IMG/VR virus record: IMGVR_UViG_3300050821_003619
Location: 1 to 64,000 of that record
Reading direction: 5' to 3' (one strand)
DNA length: 64,000 nucleotides
Origin: a virus
In this document: positions 20,358 through 29,305 of the stretch, in pieces
Numbering within the stretch: position 1 is the first letter of the stretch
How the letters are laid out: the number at the start of each line of letters is the position of its first letter
Translations under genes and position numbers: made by a program
Notes under the pieces: generated by a model
What the model saw: the letters and a program-made list of their open reading frames with translations, nothing else
The model's database searches: none
What the model was told of the DNA's origin: nothing

Positions 20358-22841
20358 TTGGAAAATCAGACTCAGCACAAGAAGCTCGTTCTTTCCGAGC
20401 TTAAGCCTCCAATGAACATCACGTTCATCACAAACAAGGACGGCTTAAAAAAATTAAGAGACTTCTTTGAACGTAAGAAGGCAGAACCCGTTCCTTATAC
20501 CGGCTTCGATACCGAGACCAACATCACGGTAGACTTCTGGAATAGACGTGTTCGCACAATGCAGTTTGGAGACAAGAACGAACAATACGTTATTGATCTG
20601 CTCTCGTTTGCCGGTTCTAGAGAAAAATTAATAGAGACGCAGGGCAACTATGGAGCTAACTGCGGCGACACGTACAAAGATATCATAGACATCATCGAGC
20701 CTGTGTTGTGTTCTAATGCGTTTCTAAAAATAGGACAGAACCTAGGATTCGAATACGAAGTGATGCGCTGGAACTTCGGCTTGCGTATCTGGCATTTGTA
20801 CAGCATGGACTTTGCTGAGCGTGTAATGCAGGCCGGAAGAATATCTCTTAAGAAGTACAGCGAGTTTTCTATGTTTGAAATCTTTAAAAGATATTTCAAA
20901 CTAGAGATCGATAAAGAGAAGCAGAAGACATTCGATATAGAAACACCTCTCACACAAGAACAAATTGAGTATGCCGCATTTGATATTCGTTCACCAATCT
21001 CTGTGTGGCAGGCCCAGCAACGCATTCTAGAGCGTGATCAACTAATAACAACTGCTACTATCGAGAATGAAGCTATCGGAAGTTATGTTGACATGCACTT
21101 GCATGGACAAAACTTAAACGATGAAAAATGGATCGAACGCATCAAGGCAACGCAACTTCGACGCATCGAAGAAGTTAAAATTCTAGATGCATCTTTTTTG
21201 CCGATAGTAGGACACAAAGACAACCAGATTGATGAAGATGAAATTAATCGTCTTGAGCTGGTCTGGAAAACAGAGTTTGAAGAAGCAACAGAAGCAGAAA
21301 AAGAACAAGCTGCCGCTGTACGATTGGAGAAGGACCCAGTAAAGAAAGCAGAACTAAAAGCTGTTCTGAAAAATCTACAGCTTCATCGTAGGCTAATGAA
21401 AGCGTCTGCTCGTGCTGCGTACTCAGAAAAAAGCAAAGCACGCACTGAGTGGAAAAAAGAATATCCCAAGTGTGAAGGCGAAGCTTACATTAATTACGGT
21501 TCCAATGCACAACTTTTACAGACTTTGAGAAAGTTCCCCGGCATGGGTGCAATAGAAAGTGTCGGAGACGAAGTATTGCTGAAATTTAACGACCGGCCAA
21601 TCATTCAGACTTTGCGTAAATATCGTAAAGGTAAGAAGGACACCGGCACGTATGGTATGCAGTGGGTCACTCGCTGGGTAAACAAGCCATGCAAAGAAGA
21701 AGGCTTCAGGCATCCCGGTGACGGTCGTCTACATTGCACCTTCAACCAGCTTGAGGCAGAAACGGGACGAAGCTCTTCATCGAAACCGAATGCTCAGAAC
21801 CTTCCAAAAGAAAAAGAAGTACGTGATTGTTTCATATGTGATCCACCAGATTTTAATGAACCAGATGGTTACGTAATTGTAACGTGCGACATGTCTGGTG
21901 CTGAGTTGAGAATTATTGCTGACTTAGCGAATGCAACTTCGTGGATCATGGCTTTCAACAAAGGCTGGGACGTTCACTCTGTCTCTACTGAAATTCTTGA
22001 GCGTAAACAGTGGGAAGAGGGAACAGAAGCTGGATGCGCGTACTACGAAAAAGATGACAAAGGTGAATTAAAGCGTCAAAAGTGCAAATGCAAAATTCAC
22101 AAGAAACTTCGTGATAACACCAAGGCCATTAACTTCTTGTTGTGTTACGGTGGAGGACCAGATGCACTGGCTGACCAGCTAGACATCACCGTAGACGCTG
22201 CAAAAGAATTGATGAAACAGCACGAAGCTGCATTTCCTGATGTGTGGAACTTCTTGTACCGCTCTGGTGAAGAAGCCAAGCGAGATAAAGAATCCCGCGA
22301 TATGTATGGTCGTAGAAGATCGTTCCCTACGCCCACATATGAAAGTGCTAAGCAGTGGATTTTGGATGATGATGATAGAATGGAGAAGCTGGAACTTCCT
22401 GAGGAACAACAAAAAGAAAACATTCTTCAGTTCAAGTTACAGAATCTGCGTGAGCCTAACAAAGAAGAAATTTCCAAGTTAACACATCGTAATCCAACAG
22501 ACTCAGAAATTCGTTGGGCTATGAAATCCATGATGGGTTCTATTTCTCGTCGTGGTAAAAATCATCGCATTCAAGGTACCAACGCTTCAATCATCAAGAG
22601 AGCTATGGGCTCAGGATTTGATGCCAATGGAAAGCCTTACCTATGGCACACTCTGCCACAATTCAAAGCTAAGTTGCTCAGCATGGTGCATGACGAATTG
22701 ATTATTCAGTGCCCCAAGAGATTCGGTGAGCAGGTTAAAGCTTTGGTTGGAGATGCGTTCAAACGTGCAGCAGCGGAAGTTATGCACAAAGTAGAAATGA
22801 CCTTTGAAGGTCACATTGCTGACCGTTGGGTTAAAGAATAA
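20358..22841 (+). CDS. polA: DNA polymerase, family A (Pol I type) with 3'-5' exonuclease
   Basis: 827 residues, TTG start with AAAAGGA upstream. N-terminal DEDDy exonuclease: GFDTETN (about 48-54), KIGQNLGFEYE (about 123-133), YAAFDIRSPISVW (about 207-219). Polymerase: motif A VTCDMSGAELRIIADL, motif B (O helix) RDNTKAINFLLCYG with Phe at the sugar-selecting position, motif C SMVHDELIIQ. An unusual charged insert lies at about 300-355 (EEATEAEKEQAAAV). There is no 5' nuclease domain. It is the replicative polymerase, first large gene of the replication block. Confidence 0.93.
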   Translation: MENQTQHKKLVLSELKPPMNITFITNKDGLKKLRDFFERKKAEPVPYTGFDTETNITVDFWNRRVRTMQFGDKNEQYVIDLLSFAGSREKLIETQGNYGANCGDTYKDIIDIIEPVLCSNAFLKIGQNLGFEYEVMRWNFGLRIWHLYSMDFAERVMQAGRISLKKYSEFSMFEIFKRYFKLEIDKEKQKTFDIETPLTQEQIEYAAFDIRSPISVWQAQQRILERDQLITTATIENEAIGSYVDMHLHGQNLNDEKWIERIKATQLRRIEEVKILDASFLPIVGHKDNQIDEDEINRLELVWKTEFEEATEAEKEQAAAVRLEKDPVKKAELKAVLKNLQLHRRLMKASARAAYSEKSKARTEWKKEYPKCEGEAYINYGSNAQLLQTLRKFPGMGAIESVGDEVLLKFNDRPIIQTLRKYRKGKKDTGTYGMQWVTRWVNKPCKEEGFRHPGDGRLHCTFNQLEAETGRSSSSKPNAQNLPKEKEVRDCFICDPPDFNEPDGYVIVTCDMSGAELRIIADLANATSWIMAFNKGWDVHSVSTEILERKQWEEGTEAGCAYYEKDDKGELKRQKCKCKIHKKLRDNTKAINFLLCYGGGPDALADQLDITVDAAKELMKQHEAAFPDVWNFLYRSGEEAKRDKESRDMYGRRRSFPTPTYESAKQWILDDDDRMEKLELPEEQQKENILQFKLQNLREPNKEEISKLTHRNPTDSEIRWAMKSMMGSISRRGKNHRIQGTNASIIKRAMGSGFDANGKPYLWHTLPQFKAKLLSMVHDELIIQCPKRFGEQVKALVGDAFKRAAAEVMHKVEMTFEGHIADRWVKE

Positions 22842-22855
22842 GTGAAAGAGAAGAA

Positions 22856-24508
22856 ATGTCCGAGAAAATGAGTCACTTCGCGCAGACAATCATGGAACAG
22901 AAATACAGCCATGATCTGCGCGAAGGCGGTAAAGAAACGTGGGACAATATATCCCATAGAGTAGGGACAACGGTGCTTCGAACAGTCGGGGCACCCAAGT
23001 CTCTTATTGATCAAACTGTTGAGTACATAAAACAGAGAAAATTTATTCCCGGTGGACGGTACTTGTACGCGACTAAACGCCCGTATCACCAAGTTCAAAA
23101 CTGCCTCTTAATGAAAGCGGAAGATTCCCGCGAAGGCTGGTCGGAGTTGATGCAAAAAGCGACCATGGCTCTCATGACTGGGGCAGGAATAGGCATTGAC
23201 TACTCAGATATACGCGCAGAAGGAAAATCAATACGTAAAACCGGTGGGTTCGCTACCGGCCCTCTAGCTCTAATGCAAATGGTCAATGAAGCTGGTAGAG
23301 GAATTATGCAAGGAGGTTCCAGACGCTCCGCTATTTGGGCGGGATTAAAATGGAATCATCCTGATGTAACAAAATTTTGTCTCATGAAGAACTGGATTCC
23401 TGAAGTGCGTGAGATGAAGCTGAAAGATTTTAATTTTACAGCCACTATGGACGGGACCAATATAAGCGTGCAACTTGACGATGACTTCTTTGAAGCATTT
23501 AACAATGATAAGCACCCACAGAATTCACTCGCTCACTCTGTATATTGGACAGTTGTAGAACGTATGCTTAAAACGGCTGAACCGGGATTCAGCATTGATT
23601 GCGGGAAAAATTCAAAGGAGACACTACGCAATGCTTGCACTGAAGTTACGTCTGCTGATGATAGTGACGTTTGTAATCTCGGCTCAATCAACATGGCACG
23701 CGTGGAGTCGCTTGAAGAAATGGGAGCGTTATTGGAATGCGCTATTGCTTTTCTTCTTGCTGGCACTGTTTACAGCGACGTTCCTTATGCCAAGGTAGAT
23801 CAGATTCGTACAAAGAATCGCAGGCTTGGATTAGGGCTGATGGGCATTCACGAGTGGCTTCTTCTGCACGGTAAAAAATATGGTGCCGATTCAGAGTTAG
23901 ACAAGTATTTAGAAATTTACGCAACTAGTACAAAAGTGGCACATGACTACGCAAAAAAGTGGGACTTGTCTTCACCGGTCAAGACCCGAGCTATTGCACC
24001 AACAGGAACAATTGGAATTATTGCAGAGACTACAACTGGCATCGAACCTATCTTTTGTTCGGCTTTTAAACGTAGATATCTCAAAGGTGGAACGTGGAAT
24101 TTCCAATATGTCCTTGATCCAACAGCTAAAAGACTAATAGAAGAAAAAAATGTTCGACCAGAGGACATAGAAGATGCCTATGAGTTGGCAAGAGACGCTA
24201 ACGTTGAAAGACGCGTTGCGTTCCAAGCACATGTACAAAGTTACGTTGACCATGCCATATCAAGTACAATTAATTTGCCAGAATGGGGTTCCGAGTCTAA
24301 CAATAGAGACACAGTCCAACGATTCGGCAGGATGCTTATTAAATACCTGCCCAAACTGCGGGGACTCACTTGTTATCCCGATGGTGCTAGAGGGGGCCAG
24401 CCTTTGACTCCAGTAAAGTATTTGACGGCAGTTAAACACGTTGGTGAAATATTCGTGGAACACATGGATGTATGCGATTTGACGAAAGGCGGATCATGTG
24501 GCAGTTAA
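22856..24508 (+). CDS. nrdJ: Ribonucleotide reductase, class II (adenosylcobalamin-dependent)
   Basis: 550 residues. Features of the ten-stranded barrel: QNCLLMKAEDS near the start, TGAGIGIDYSDIR, the NACTEV active-site cysteine region (about 262-267), DVCNLGSINMARV (about 274-286), and APTGTIGIIAETTTGIEPIF. The C-terminal CDLTKGGSCG tail carries the redox cysteine pair that hands electrons to the active site. No separate radical subunit follows, consistent with class II. It makes deoxynucleotides for phage DNA synthesis. Starts 15 nt after polA. Confidence 0.85.
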   Translation: MSEKMSHFAQTIMEQKYSHDLREGGKETWDNISHRVGTTVLRTVGAPKSLIDQTVEYIKQRKFIPGGRYLYATKRPYHQVQNCLLMKAEDSREGWSELMQKATMALMTGAGIGIDYSDIRAEGKSIRKTGGFATGPLALMQMVNEAGRGIMQGGSRRSAIWAGLKWNHPDVTKFCLMKNWIPEVREMKLKDFNFTATMDGTNISVQLDDDFFEAFNNDKHPQNSLAHSVYWTVVERMLKTAEPGFSIDCGKNSKETLRNACTEVTSADDSDVCNLGSINMARVESLEEMGALLECAIAFLLAGTVYSDVPYAKVDQIRTKNRRLGLGLMGIHEWLLLHGKKYGADSELDKYLEIYATSTKVAHDYAKKWDLSSPVKTRAIAPTGTIGIIAETTTGIEPIFCSAFKRRYLKGGTWNFQYVLDPTAKRLIEEKNVRPEDIEDAYELARDANVERRVAFQAHVQSYVDHAISSTINLPEWGSESNNRDTVQRFGRMLIKYLPKLRGLTCYPDGARGGQPLTPVKYLTAVKHVGEIFVEHMDVCDLTKGGSCGS

Positions 24509-24521
24509 CAAAGGAGAATTC

Positions 24522-24926
24522 ATGAGTGAATATGAAGTGGTGGGAGAACCTTATTTTCGTAGTTCAACATTGAGTGATGCTCTGAATCTATTATCACAGT
24601 GGTGTCACAAGGCCAACGAGAAGTGGTGGCAAGACCCCGTAACCAAAGAGCGCATAAAGCGCAATAAGGGTGAGCTTTTGATGTTAATTGTTTCTGAGCT
24701 TGCGGAATCTATGGAGGGTGAGCGTAAAGATTTAATGGACGACAAACTTCCTAACCGTAAAATGGCTGAGGTAGAACTTGCTGACGCATTGATTCGCATT
24801 TTTGATTACGCTGGTGCACATGGTTACGATCTCGGTGGAGCGTTGATAGAAAAAATGGAATACAATGCTCATCGTGAAGATCATAAACATGAAAACCGCT
24901 TGAAGCCGGGAGGAAAGAAGTTTTGA
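24522..24926 (+). CDS. MazG-like nucleotide pyrophosphohydrolase
   Basis: 134 residues from ATG 24522 (AAAGGAGAATTC before it). The core LIVSELAESMEGERKDLM followed by AEVELADALIRIFDYA is the paired ExxE/ExxD metal-binding pattern of the all-alpha NTP pyrophosphatase superfamily. Phage MazG-type enzymes clean up nucleotides or alarmone pools. Downstream of nrdJ, overlapping its last codons. Confidence 0.75.
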   Translation: MSEYEVVGEPYFRSSTLSDALNLLSQWCHKANEKWWQDPVTKERIKRNKGELLMLIVSELAESMEGERKDLMDDKLPNRKMAEVELADALIRIFDYAGAHGYDLGGALIEKMEYNAHREDHKHENRLKPGGKKF

Positions 24927-25678
24927 AAACACTCTCTACTTATGGCGCACATGTAACTCCAGCTAATATTCAATACGCTCTATCCAACAGTGGACTTGAG
25001 TGGAGAATGTCTCCTGCACAATGGACTTCAATACAGTACTGGTCTTTGTTTAATCCATCAGTTGTAGTGAAAGAAGTGAAATCAGAAGTAACTACAGAAT
25101 TTTTTAGCAGTTCTGCTCATTCTCTATTTGGTATTCCTGTTGATATAGTGAAAGGGTACGAGCAAAGTTGGATTGAATTAGTATTGGGGAAGAGAAGTAA
25201 TTTTCAGAATAGAAAACCTTTCAATACCACAGGGGTTTCCAGAATGATCAAAGCTTATTCAGACGGAGCAAGCCGGGGAAATCCCGGCCCTAGCTCCTGT
25301 AGTTACGTCATCTACAACGGTGAGGAAGTAATCGACAAGGGCTACAGGTACTTAGGAGAACAGACCAATAACTACGCCGAATACCGTGGACTGCTGGATG
25401 CACTAAGCGCATTAGATACATTTGGTTATAAGGGTGCAGACATTTTTTGTGATAGCACTCTGGTCGTAAACCAAGTCAACGGCATTTGGAAAATTAAACA
25501 CTTAGAGCTTATGCAACTCTGCCATCTGGCTCAAGCTCTGTTAATTGTCGGCAAGCATACACTTTCACATGTCGATGGACACAAAGGCATAGCAGGGAAT
25601 GAACTTGCTGACCAACTTTGTAACGAATGTTTAGATGCCATTCAGTGGCACAAGGAAGCAAATGACTCAGCTAATTAA
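24923..25678 (+). CDS. rnhA: RNase HI with an N-terminal extension
   Basis: 251 residues, TTG start with GGGAGGAAAG upstream. Residues about 105-240 are RNase HI: KAYSDGASRGNPGPSS (first Asp), NNYAEYRGLLDAL (Glu), IFCDSTLVVNQVNG (Asp) and DGHKGIAGNELADQL (last Asp). It removes RNA from RNA-DNA hybrids, for example lagging-strand primers. The first 100 residues are of unknown fold. Confidence 0.88.
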   Translation: MKTLSTYGAHVTPANIQYALSNSGLEWRMSPAQWTSIQYWSLFNPSVVVKEVKSEVTTEFFSSSAHSLFGIPVDIVKGYEQSWIELVLGKRSNFQNRKPFNTTGVSRMIKAYSDGASRGNPGPSSCSYVIYNGEEVIDKGYRYLGEQTNNYAEYRGLLDALSALDTFGYKGADIFCDSTLVVNQVNGIWKIKHLELMQLCHLAQALLIVGKHTLSHVDGHKGIAGNELADQLCNECLDAIQWHKEANDSAN

Positions 25679-25841
25679 AGATAACACCCAGTACATCACT
25701 GATCTACTAGAAGCAGCGACTATTGTAGATGTCGCTATTAGGGATACTCAGGGTGAAGGCAAGATCATCAACAACAATGTAATGGCGCACATCATGGCAA
25801 GAGTTTATAAAAATGGGTACATGACCAATGGAAACTACTGA
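25662..25841 (+). CDS. Small hypothetical protein
   Basis: 59 residues, starting inside the end of the RNase H gene with AAGGAAG upstream. Mostly helical, no motif recognised. Its end overlaps the next start by 14 nt. Confidence 0.5.
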   Translation: MTQLIKDNTQYITDLLEAATIVDVAIRDTQGEGKIINNNVMAHIMARVYKNGYMTNGNY

Positions 25842-26046
25842 AGTAAAGCATTTGAAAGGTGCTGTGCATCTAGCTTTGGCTGTGGCCCCTATTCTGGAGA
25901 TTAAGAACTCCAGTTCTAAGTTACGCAACGTTCTGCTTGGGTTGGCGGCAGGATGGCACCTTAACGCTGCCTTCTATCACTTCTTCATTGAGAAGGGAGT
26001 ATCTAAACGTGCCAAACGAAAAATTAAACAATACTCCGGGGAATAG
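25828..26046 (+). CDS. Small hypothetical protein with hydrophobic helices
   Basis: 72 residues; hydrophobic stretch at about 10-25 (GAVHLALAVAPILEI) and 35-55, then a basic tail. May touch the membrane. Function unknown. Confidence 0.5.
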   Translation: METTEVKHLKGAVHLALAVAPILEIKNSSSKLRNVLLGLAAGWHLNAAFYHFFIEKGVSKRAKRKIKQYSGE

Positions 26047-26215
26047 GGTGCTTGATCCTACAGACATTGACCCACGCGGGGAAGTATGGTACTGCAGCAA
26101 CTGCAGCAATTATTTAGGACAAACAGATGGACCGTCCGTTGGTAAAACTGTAGTGCTGATCACCTGCACTCCCTGTCAGTATAAAAATCTTGTGGAAAGA
26201 GCAGAGCACGAATGA
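26009..26215 (+). CDS. Small zinc-ribbon protein
   Basis: 68 residues from GTG 26009 (AAGGGAG upstream). Two pairs of cysteines, WYCSNCSNY and TCTPCQ, suggest one zinc ribbon. It overlaps the preceding gene by 38 nt and the next by 4 nt (ATGA). Confidence 0.55.
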   Translation: MPNEKLNNTPGNRVLDPTDIDPRGEVWYCSNCSNYLGQTDGPSVGKTVVLITCTPCQYKNLVERAEHE

Positions 26216-26841
26216 AAGTAGTTATGATTTCTGATACTCATGACCGGCATTTAGCCTTAAATGGGTTTCTCCCCGAAGGAGATGTTTTGGTTCATGCCGG
26301 TGATTTGACTATGGATGGCACTTTGTCATACGTGCAAAAATCTCTGAACTGGCTAAATGATCTTCCATATGCACACGTAGTATTTGTGGCTGGCAACCAT
26401 GATTTTGCTTTTGAAGATAAGGCGAAGAAAGATAGACTTGATTTTGGTAGGTTGATTTATTTGGAAGACTCAGGTGTAGAGATTGAAGGAAAGAAATTTT
26501 GGGGGAGCCCAATACAGCCTTGGTTCTTCGATTGGGCCTTTAATAGACGCAGAGGAGATGACATCAGTAAACACTGGAAAATGATTCCAGCAGGGTTAGA
26601 TGTTTTAATGACTCATGGTCCTCCAATGTATATTCTGGATCAAACGCCGAGATATCACGAAAACGTTGGATGCTACGATTTAGCTGAAGCAGTAAAAATA
26701 GCTAAGCCAAAAGTGCATGTGTTTGGACACATTCATAACGGTTATGGCCATCAGGTATTGGATGATACCAAGTTTTTCAACGCGTCCATTTGTACCGAGA
26801 TGTATGAACCAAAAAATTTACCTTTTGTAGTGGAGATTTAG
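26212..26841 (+). CDS. Calcineurin-like metallophosphoesterase
   Basis: 209 residues with the full motif series: ISDTHD (D-x-H), HAGDLT (G-D), AGNHDF (G-N-H-D), THGPP and VFGHIHNGYG (G-H-x-H). This two-metal fold hydrolyses phosphomono- or diesters, including nucleotides and cyclic or RNA ends; the substrate cannot be told. Its stop codon overlaps the first base of a tRNA gene. A second member of the family lies at 27036-27569, and the two are interleaved with tRNA genes. Confidence 0.85.
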   Translation: MKVVMISDTHDRHLALNGFLPEGDVLVHAGDLTMDGTLSYVQKSLNWLNDLPYAHVVFVAGNHDFAFEDKAKKDRLDFGRLIYLEDSGVEIEGKKFWGSPIQPWFFDWAFNRRRGDDISKHWKMIPAGLDVLMTHGPPMYILDQTPRYHENVGCYDLAEAVKIAKPKVHVFGHIHNGYGHQVLDDTKFFNASICTEMYEPKNLPFVVEI

Positions 26842-26929
26842 ACGAGCCTCCGGCGAGGGGAAGGGTCTTATAAACCCTTTGCTCCAGATTAGAGCTTCCA
26901 GCAGGGATCGACACCCTGATCGTCTACCA
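26840..26929 (+). tRNA. Unusual class II tRNA, anticodon loop CTTATAA (TAT)
   Basis: Acceptor AGACGA/TCGTCT, encoded CCA, anticodon stem AGGGT/ACCCT, variable arm GCTC/GAGC, T stem CAGGG/CCCTG. Read conventionally the anticodon is TAT (Ile, AUA codon), yet Ile tRNAs are not class II. The D-arm is tight (CCTC-CGGCGA-GGGG) and the T-loop is ATCGACA. Identity uncertain. Confidence 0.55.
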
Positions 26930-26940
26930 ATTTTAAACAT

Positions 26941-27020
26941 GGGAGCGTAACTCAATTACGCTAGAGTACCCGGCTTTTAACCGGGAAGTTGTAGGTATCG
27001 AAGTCCTGCCGCTCCCACCA
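26941..27020 (+). tRNA. tRNA-Lys (TTT) with 9-nt T-loop
   Basis: Acceptor GGGAGCG/CGCTCCC, D stem ACTC/GAGT, anticodon arm CCCGG-CTTTTAA-CCGGG, encoded CCA. The T-loop is TATCGAAGT, two nucleotides longer than normal, and the D-loop lacks GG. Confidence 0.8.
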
Positions 27021-27035
27021 ATTTTAAGGAACATT

Positions 27036-27569
27036 ATGAACGTGTATCTCATATCAGATACCCATTTTAATCATCAAAACATTGCAACCTATTGTCAGAG
27101 ACCATCTGACTTCACTGAGCGCATCATTCGTAACTGGAATAACACAGTTACTGCAAATGACGTTGTGATTCACCTCGGTGACGTACAGATCGGTCAGAAG
27201 TCTCAGTGGATCATTCCAAGCTTGAACGGAAGGAAAGTTTTAGTTAGAGGTAATCACGACAGAGATAAATCAAACATGTGGTGGATGGAAAACGGTTTTG
27301 ATTTCTCCTGCGACTCTATGATCTTCCGTGGTATGTGGTTAACCCATGAACCGGCTAAGGCGCTTCCAGAGGGGTGCTTGTATAACCTCCACGGTCACCT
27401 GCATAACATCTGGCACGGCTTCAGACCTGATAGAGGAGCAGAGCCAACTAAGCTGCATAATCCATGGCAAAGATTATTTGCTATCGAGTATACAGATTAT
27501 CGGCCTGTAGAGTTTGACAAGTTTGTTAGCCATCCAAAGAAGTACCTAGCCACTGGCTTAGGAGATTAA
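27036..27569 (+). CDS. Calcineurin-like metallophosphoesterase
   Basis: 177 residues; motifs LISDTHFNHQN, HLGDVQIG, VRGNHDRD, WLTHEP and NLHGHLHN. More compact than the 26212-26841 enzyme and of the YfcE/phage type. It lies between tRNA-Lys(TTT) and tRNA-Lys(CTT). A role in RNA end healing or nucleotide turnover is possible but unproven. Confidence 0.85.
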   Translation: MNVYLISDTHFNHQNIATYCQRPSDFTERIIRNWNNTVTANDVVIHLGDVQIGQKSQWIIPSLNGRKVLVRGNHDRDKSNMWWMENGFDFSCDSMIFRGMWLTHEPAKALPEGCLYNLHGHLHNIWHGFRPDRGAEPTKLHNPWQRLFAIEYTDYRPVEFDKFVSHPKKYLATGLGD

Positions 27570-27575
27570 AAGTTT

Positions 27576-27651
27576 GTGCGTTTGGCAGAGAATTGATGCA
27601 CCCGGCTCTTACCCGGTGACCAAGTTGGGGAAGTACCAACAACGCACACCA
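27576..27651 (+). tRNA. tRNA-Lys (CTT) with altered T-loop
   Basis: Acceptor GTGCGTT/AACGCAC, D stem GCA/TGC, anticodon loop CTCTTAC, T stem GTTGG/CCAAC, encoded CCA. The T-loop GGAAGTA has none of the usual TTC, the D-loop has no GG, and the outer anticodon-stem pair is C-T. Confidence 0.7.
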
Positions 27652-27657
27652 AAATAC

Positions 27658-27714
27658 AAATAGCCCCGTAGGAACTTAGGATAAAACCTAGGCTCTTACG
27701 GGGCTATTTTTTTT
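27658..27714. terminator. Bidirectional terminator between converging units
   Basis: Stem AAATAGCCCCGTA / TTACGGGGCTATTT with A/T runs on both sides (eight Ts on the plus side), between the tRNA-Lys(CTT) gene and the leftward operon. Confidence 0.9.
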
Positions 27715-27716
27715 GT

Positions 27717-28163
27717 CTATTTACCTTTACAAGCTGCTGAACCAGAGCACTCAAGTCTTCCACAGCTATGAACCCAAGGATCACCCGTGTCAAACTGCCT
27801 TTCAATCCCGGCGCTAAAATCGGCTGTCCGCTCAGTTCCTGCTCTGCCCTCTTGTTCTTGAGGCGGGGAAGGTACCGTGGAAAGGTCCAAAGCTTCTGTG
27901 TCTATGTATATAGGCATAGGCGATAGAAATCGGTTTAGCATATCAGTGGCTAGCTTTACACCGGCCTCTGATCCGTCATGCACACCCTTGCTATAAGCCT
28001 GATGTTCTCTGTATTGAATTTCTTTTTCATTGCTCTTTAGAAACCATTTTAGGTCTTCAATATCGCGTCGAAGGGCAAGTACCTCGCAAGCATTTGAACA
28101 ATAATCAGGACCCGGTGGAATTTCCTTATTACAAACCAAGCATGTATCTTTAATATCTTCCAA
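27717..28163 (-). CDS. Hypothetical protein with Cys clusters
   Basis: 148 residues. N-terminal CLVCNKEIPPGPDYCSNAC looks like a small zinc finger; a coiled segment follows (LRRDIEDLKWFLKSNEKEI); the C-terminus has four further cysteines (HSCGRLECSGSAACKG). Last gene of the leftward operon. Confidence 0.55.
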   Translation of the reverse strand: MEDIKDTCLVCNKEIPPGPDYCSNACEVLALRRDIEDLKWFLKSNEKEIQYREHQAYSKGVHDGSEAGVKLATDMLNRFLSPMPIYIDTEALDLSTVPSPPQEQEGRAGTERTADFSAGIERQFDTGDPWVHSCGRLECSGSAACKGK

Positions 28164-28171
28164 GTTTTCTC

Positions 28172-28516
28172 CTAATAAATGGGAATGTTGTGGCTGAATA
28201 GTTGGCTCCTCAGTTGGAACACTTTCACCTCAAACTCAATTCCATGTGGTATACCCGGCCAAACTATGTGTGCCATCTCGTGTAGGAATTCCCTGATGTA
28301 GTGTTTGAAGAGCCGAAGGTACCATCGATTAAACCTGATGTCGGCATAATCTTTGTACAGGTGACAATCGGCTAGTGATTCCGGCATGTACCAAGCGAAC
28401 CTGATCTCAACCCTGTCAGGAATGTGCGGGTATATCCCGCGAAGGAAATGGTAGTGTTCTGTAAATATTCTACGCGTTTCCTTCTCAGAAGCATATTTGG
28501 GATAGTGTTTGTACAA
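28172..28516 (-). CDS. Putative zinc metallopeptidase (HExxH)
   Basis: 114 residues from TTG 28516 (GAAAGGC upstream). EFLHEMAHIVWPGIPHG contains the HExxH zinc motif with a third histidine nearby; size and pattern recall SprT-like or small zincin domains. Hydrolytic function is likely but the target is unknown. Confidence 0.6.
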   Translation of the reverse strand: MYKHYPKYASEKETRRIFTEHYHFLRGIYPHIPDRVEIRFAWYMPESLADCHLYKDYADIRFNRWYLRLFKHYIREFLHEMAHIVWPGIPHGIEFEVKVFQLRSQLFSHNIPIY

Positions 28517-28521
28517 GACTA

Positions 28522-28818
28522 TTACAGCCTTTCATCATAAAAAGCAGTGTTTGTTTTGAGATCATATCCGGCAAAGTTGAAAACTCTTTTGTCCCAACGT
28601 TCAGAGTAAGCACTATAAGAACCAAAAGTGCCTCCTTGTGGTTTTCTTTGTATAGCAATTTCTTGTGTTGGTGCCGGTGGGTACTTCTCGATGTATTCCC
28701 TTGTGCATCCACAGCGGGTCCTCAGCACATACTGGCAGGTATTGGGCTTCGGCTGATTGATACCCAGCTTTTCTTCAAGCACTTTAATGCGTCCTTCCAA
28801 TTGTTCTAGCGCTATCAC
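28522..28818 (-). CDS. Hypothetical protein
   Basis: 98 residues; a short coiled coil at the N-terminus (LEQLEGRIKVLEEKLG), then a Cys-containing segment (CGCTREY). Start overlaps the previous gene by 4 nt. No family recognised. Confidence 0.5.
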   Translation of the reverse strand: MIALEQLEGRIKVLEEKLGINQPKPNTCQYVLRTRCGCTREYIEKYPPAPTQEIAIQRKPQGGTFGSYSAYSERWDKRVFNFAGYDLKTNTAFYDERL

Positions 28819-29261
28819 AGGTTCTCCTTATCGCCGGTTCCTTCTTCCATGCCAGAGTTGGGACCAAAGAAGTAACTATGAACATCCTGCTTGATCGTGC
28901 TGAATGCTGAGCGTAGCAGGTCTTTCACTGCTAGTCTTTGCTTGGCATCGGTGAAAGAGGCATCGATCACTGTGAGCACTTTTCCCTTTAGCCGGGAAAT
29001 CTGGTGGTCAAACAGGCTATACTCTGAGGAGGAGAGGGTTTGGTTCTGGTCATAGACCACTTCTGCGCGGGTAAACCTCACTACACGGTAGTACCCATAC
29101 TCTGGTTGATTCTTTAGATTCTCTGCCCACTTCTTGGCGTTCCTTATAGCTTCAGGTTGGTCATCGAACAGGTTGTATTCGTCATTGGCATTCAGCCACG
29201 AGTCACCCTTAATGCTTTCATCGTCTGAAACAAATTCCACTCCGTAAACTGTTTCTTGCAT
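28815..29261 (-). CDS. Hypothetical protein, C-terminal helical hairpin (possibly Acb2/Tad1-like)
   Basis: 148 residues. The N-terminal 85 residues are an unassigned alpha/beta region. Residues about 90-135 form a two-helix hairpin, ISRLKGKVLTVIDASF then QRLAVKDLLRSAFSTIK, which resembles as I remember it the small hairpin domain of phage anti-CBASS/Thoeris sponges (Acb2/Tad1). The resemblance is weak and from memory. First gene of a leftward operon with a consensus promoter, a common setting for early anti-defence genes. Confidence 0.4.
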   Translation of the reverse strand: MQETVYGVEFVSDDESIKGDSWLNANDEYNLFDDQPEAIRNAKKWAENLKNQPEYGYYRVVRFTRAEVVYDQNQTLSSSEYSLFDHQISRLKGKVLTVIDASFTDAKQRLAVKDLLRSAFSTIKQDVHSYFFGPNSGMEEGTGDKENL

Positions 29262-29305
29262 AACGTCTCCTTAGGTTTTAACGGGGGTTTTCACCCCACA
29301 CAAAA

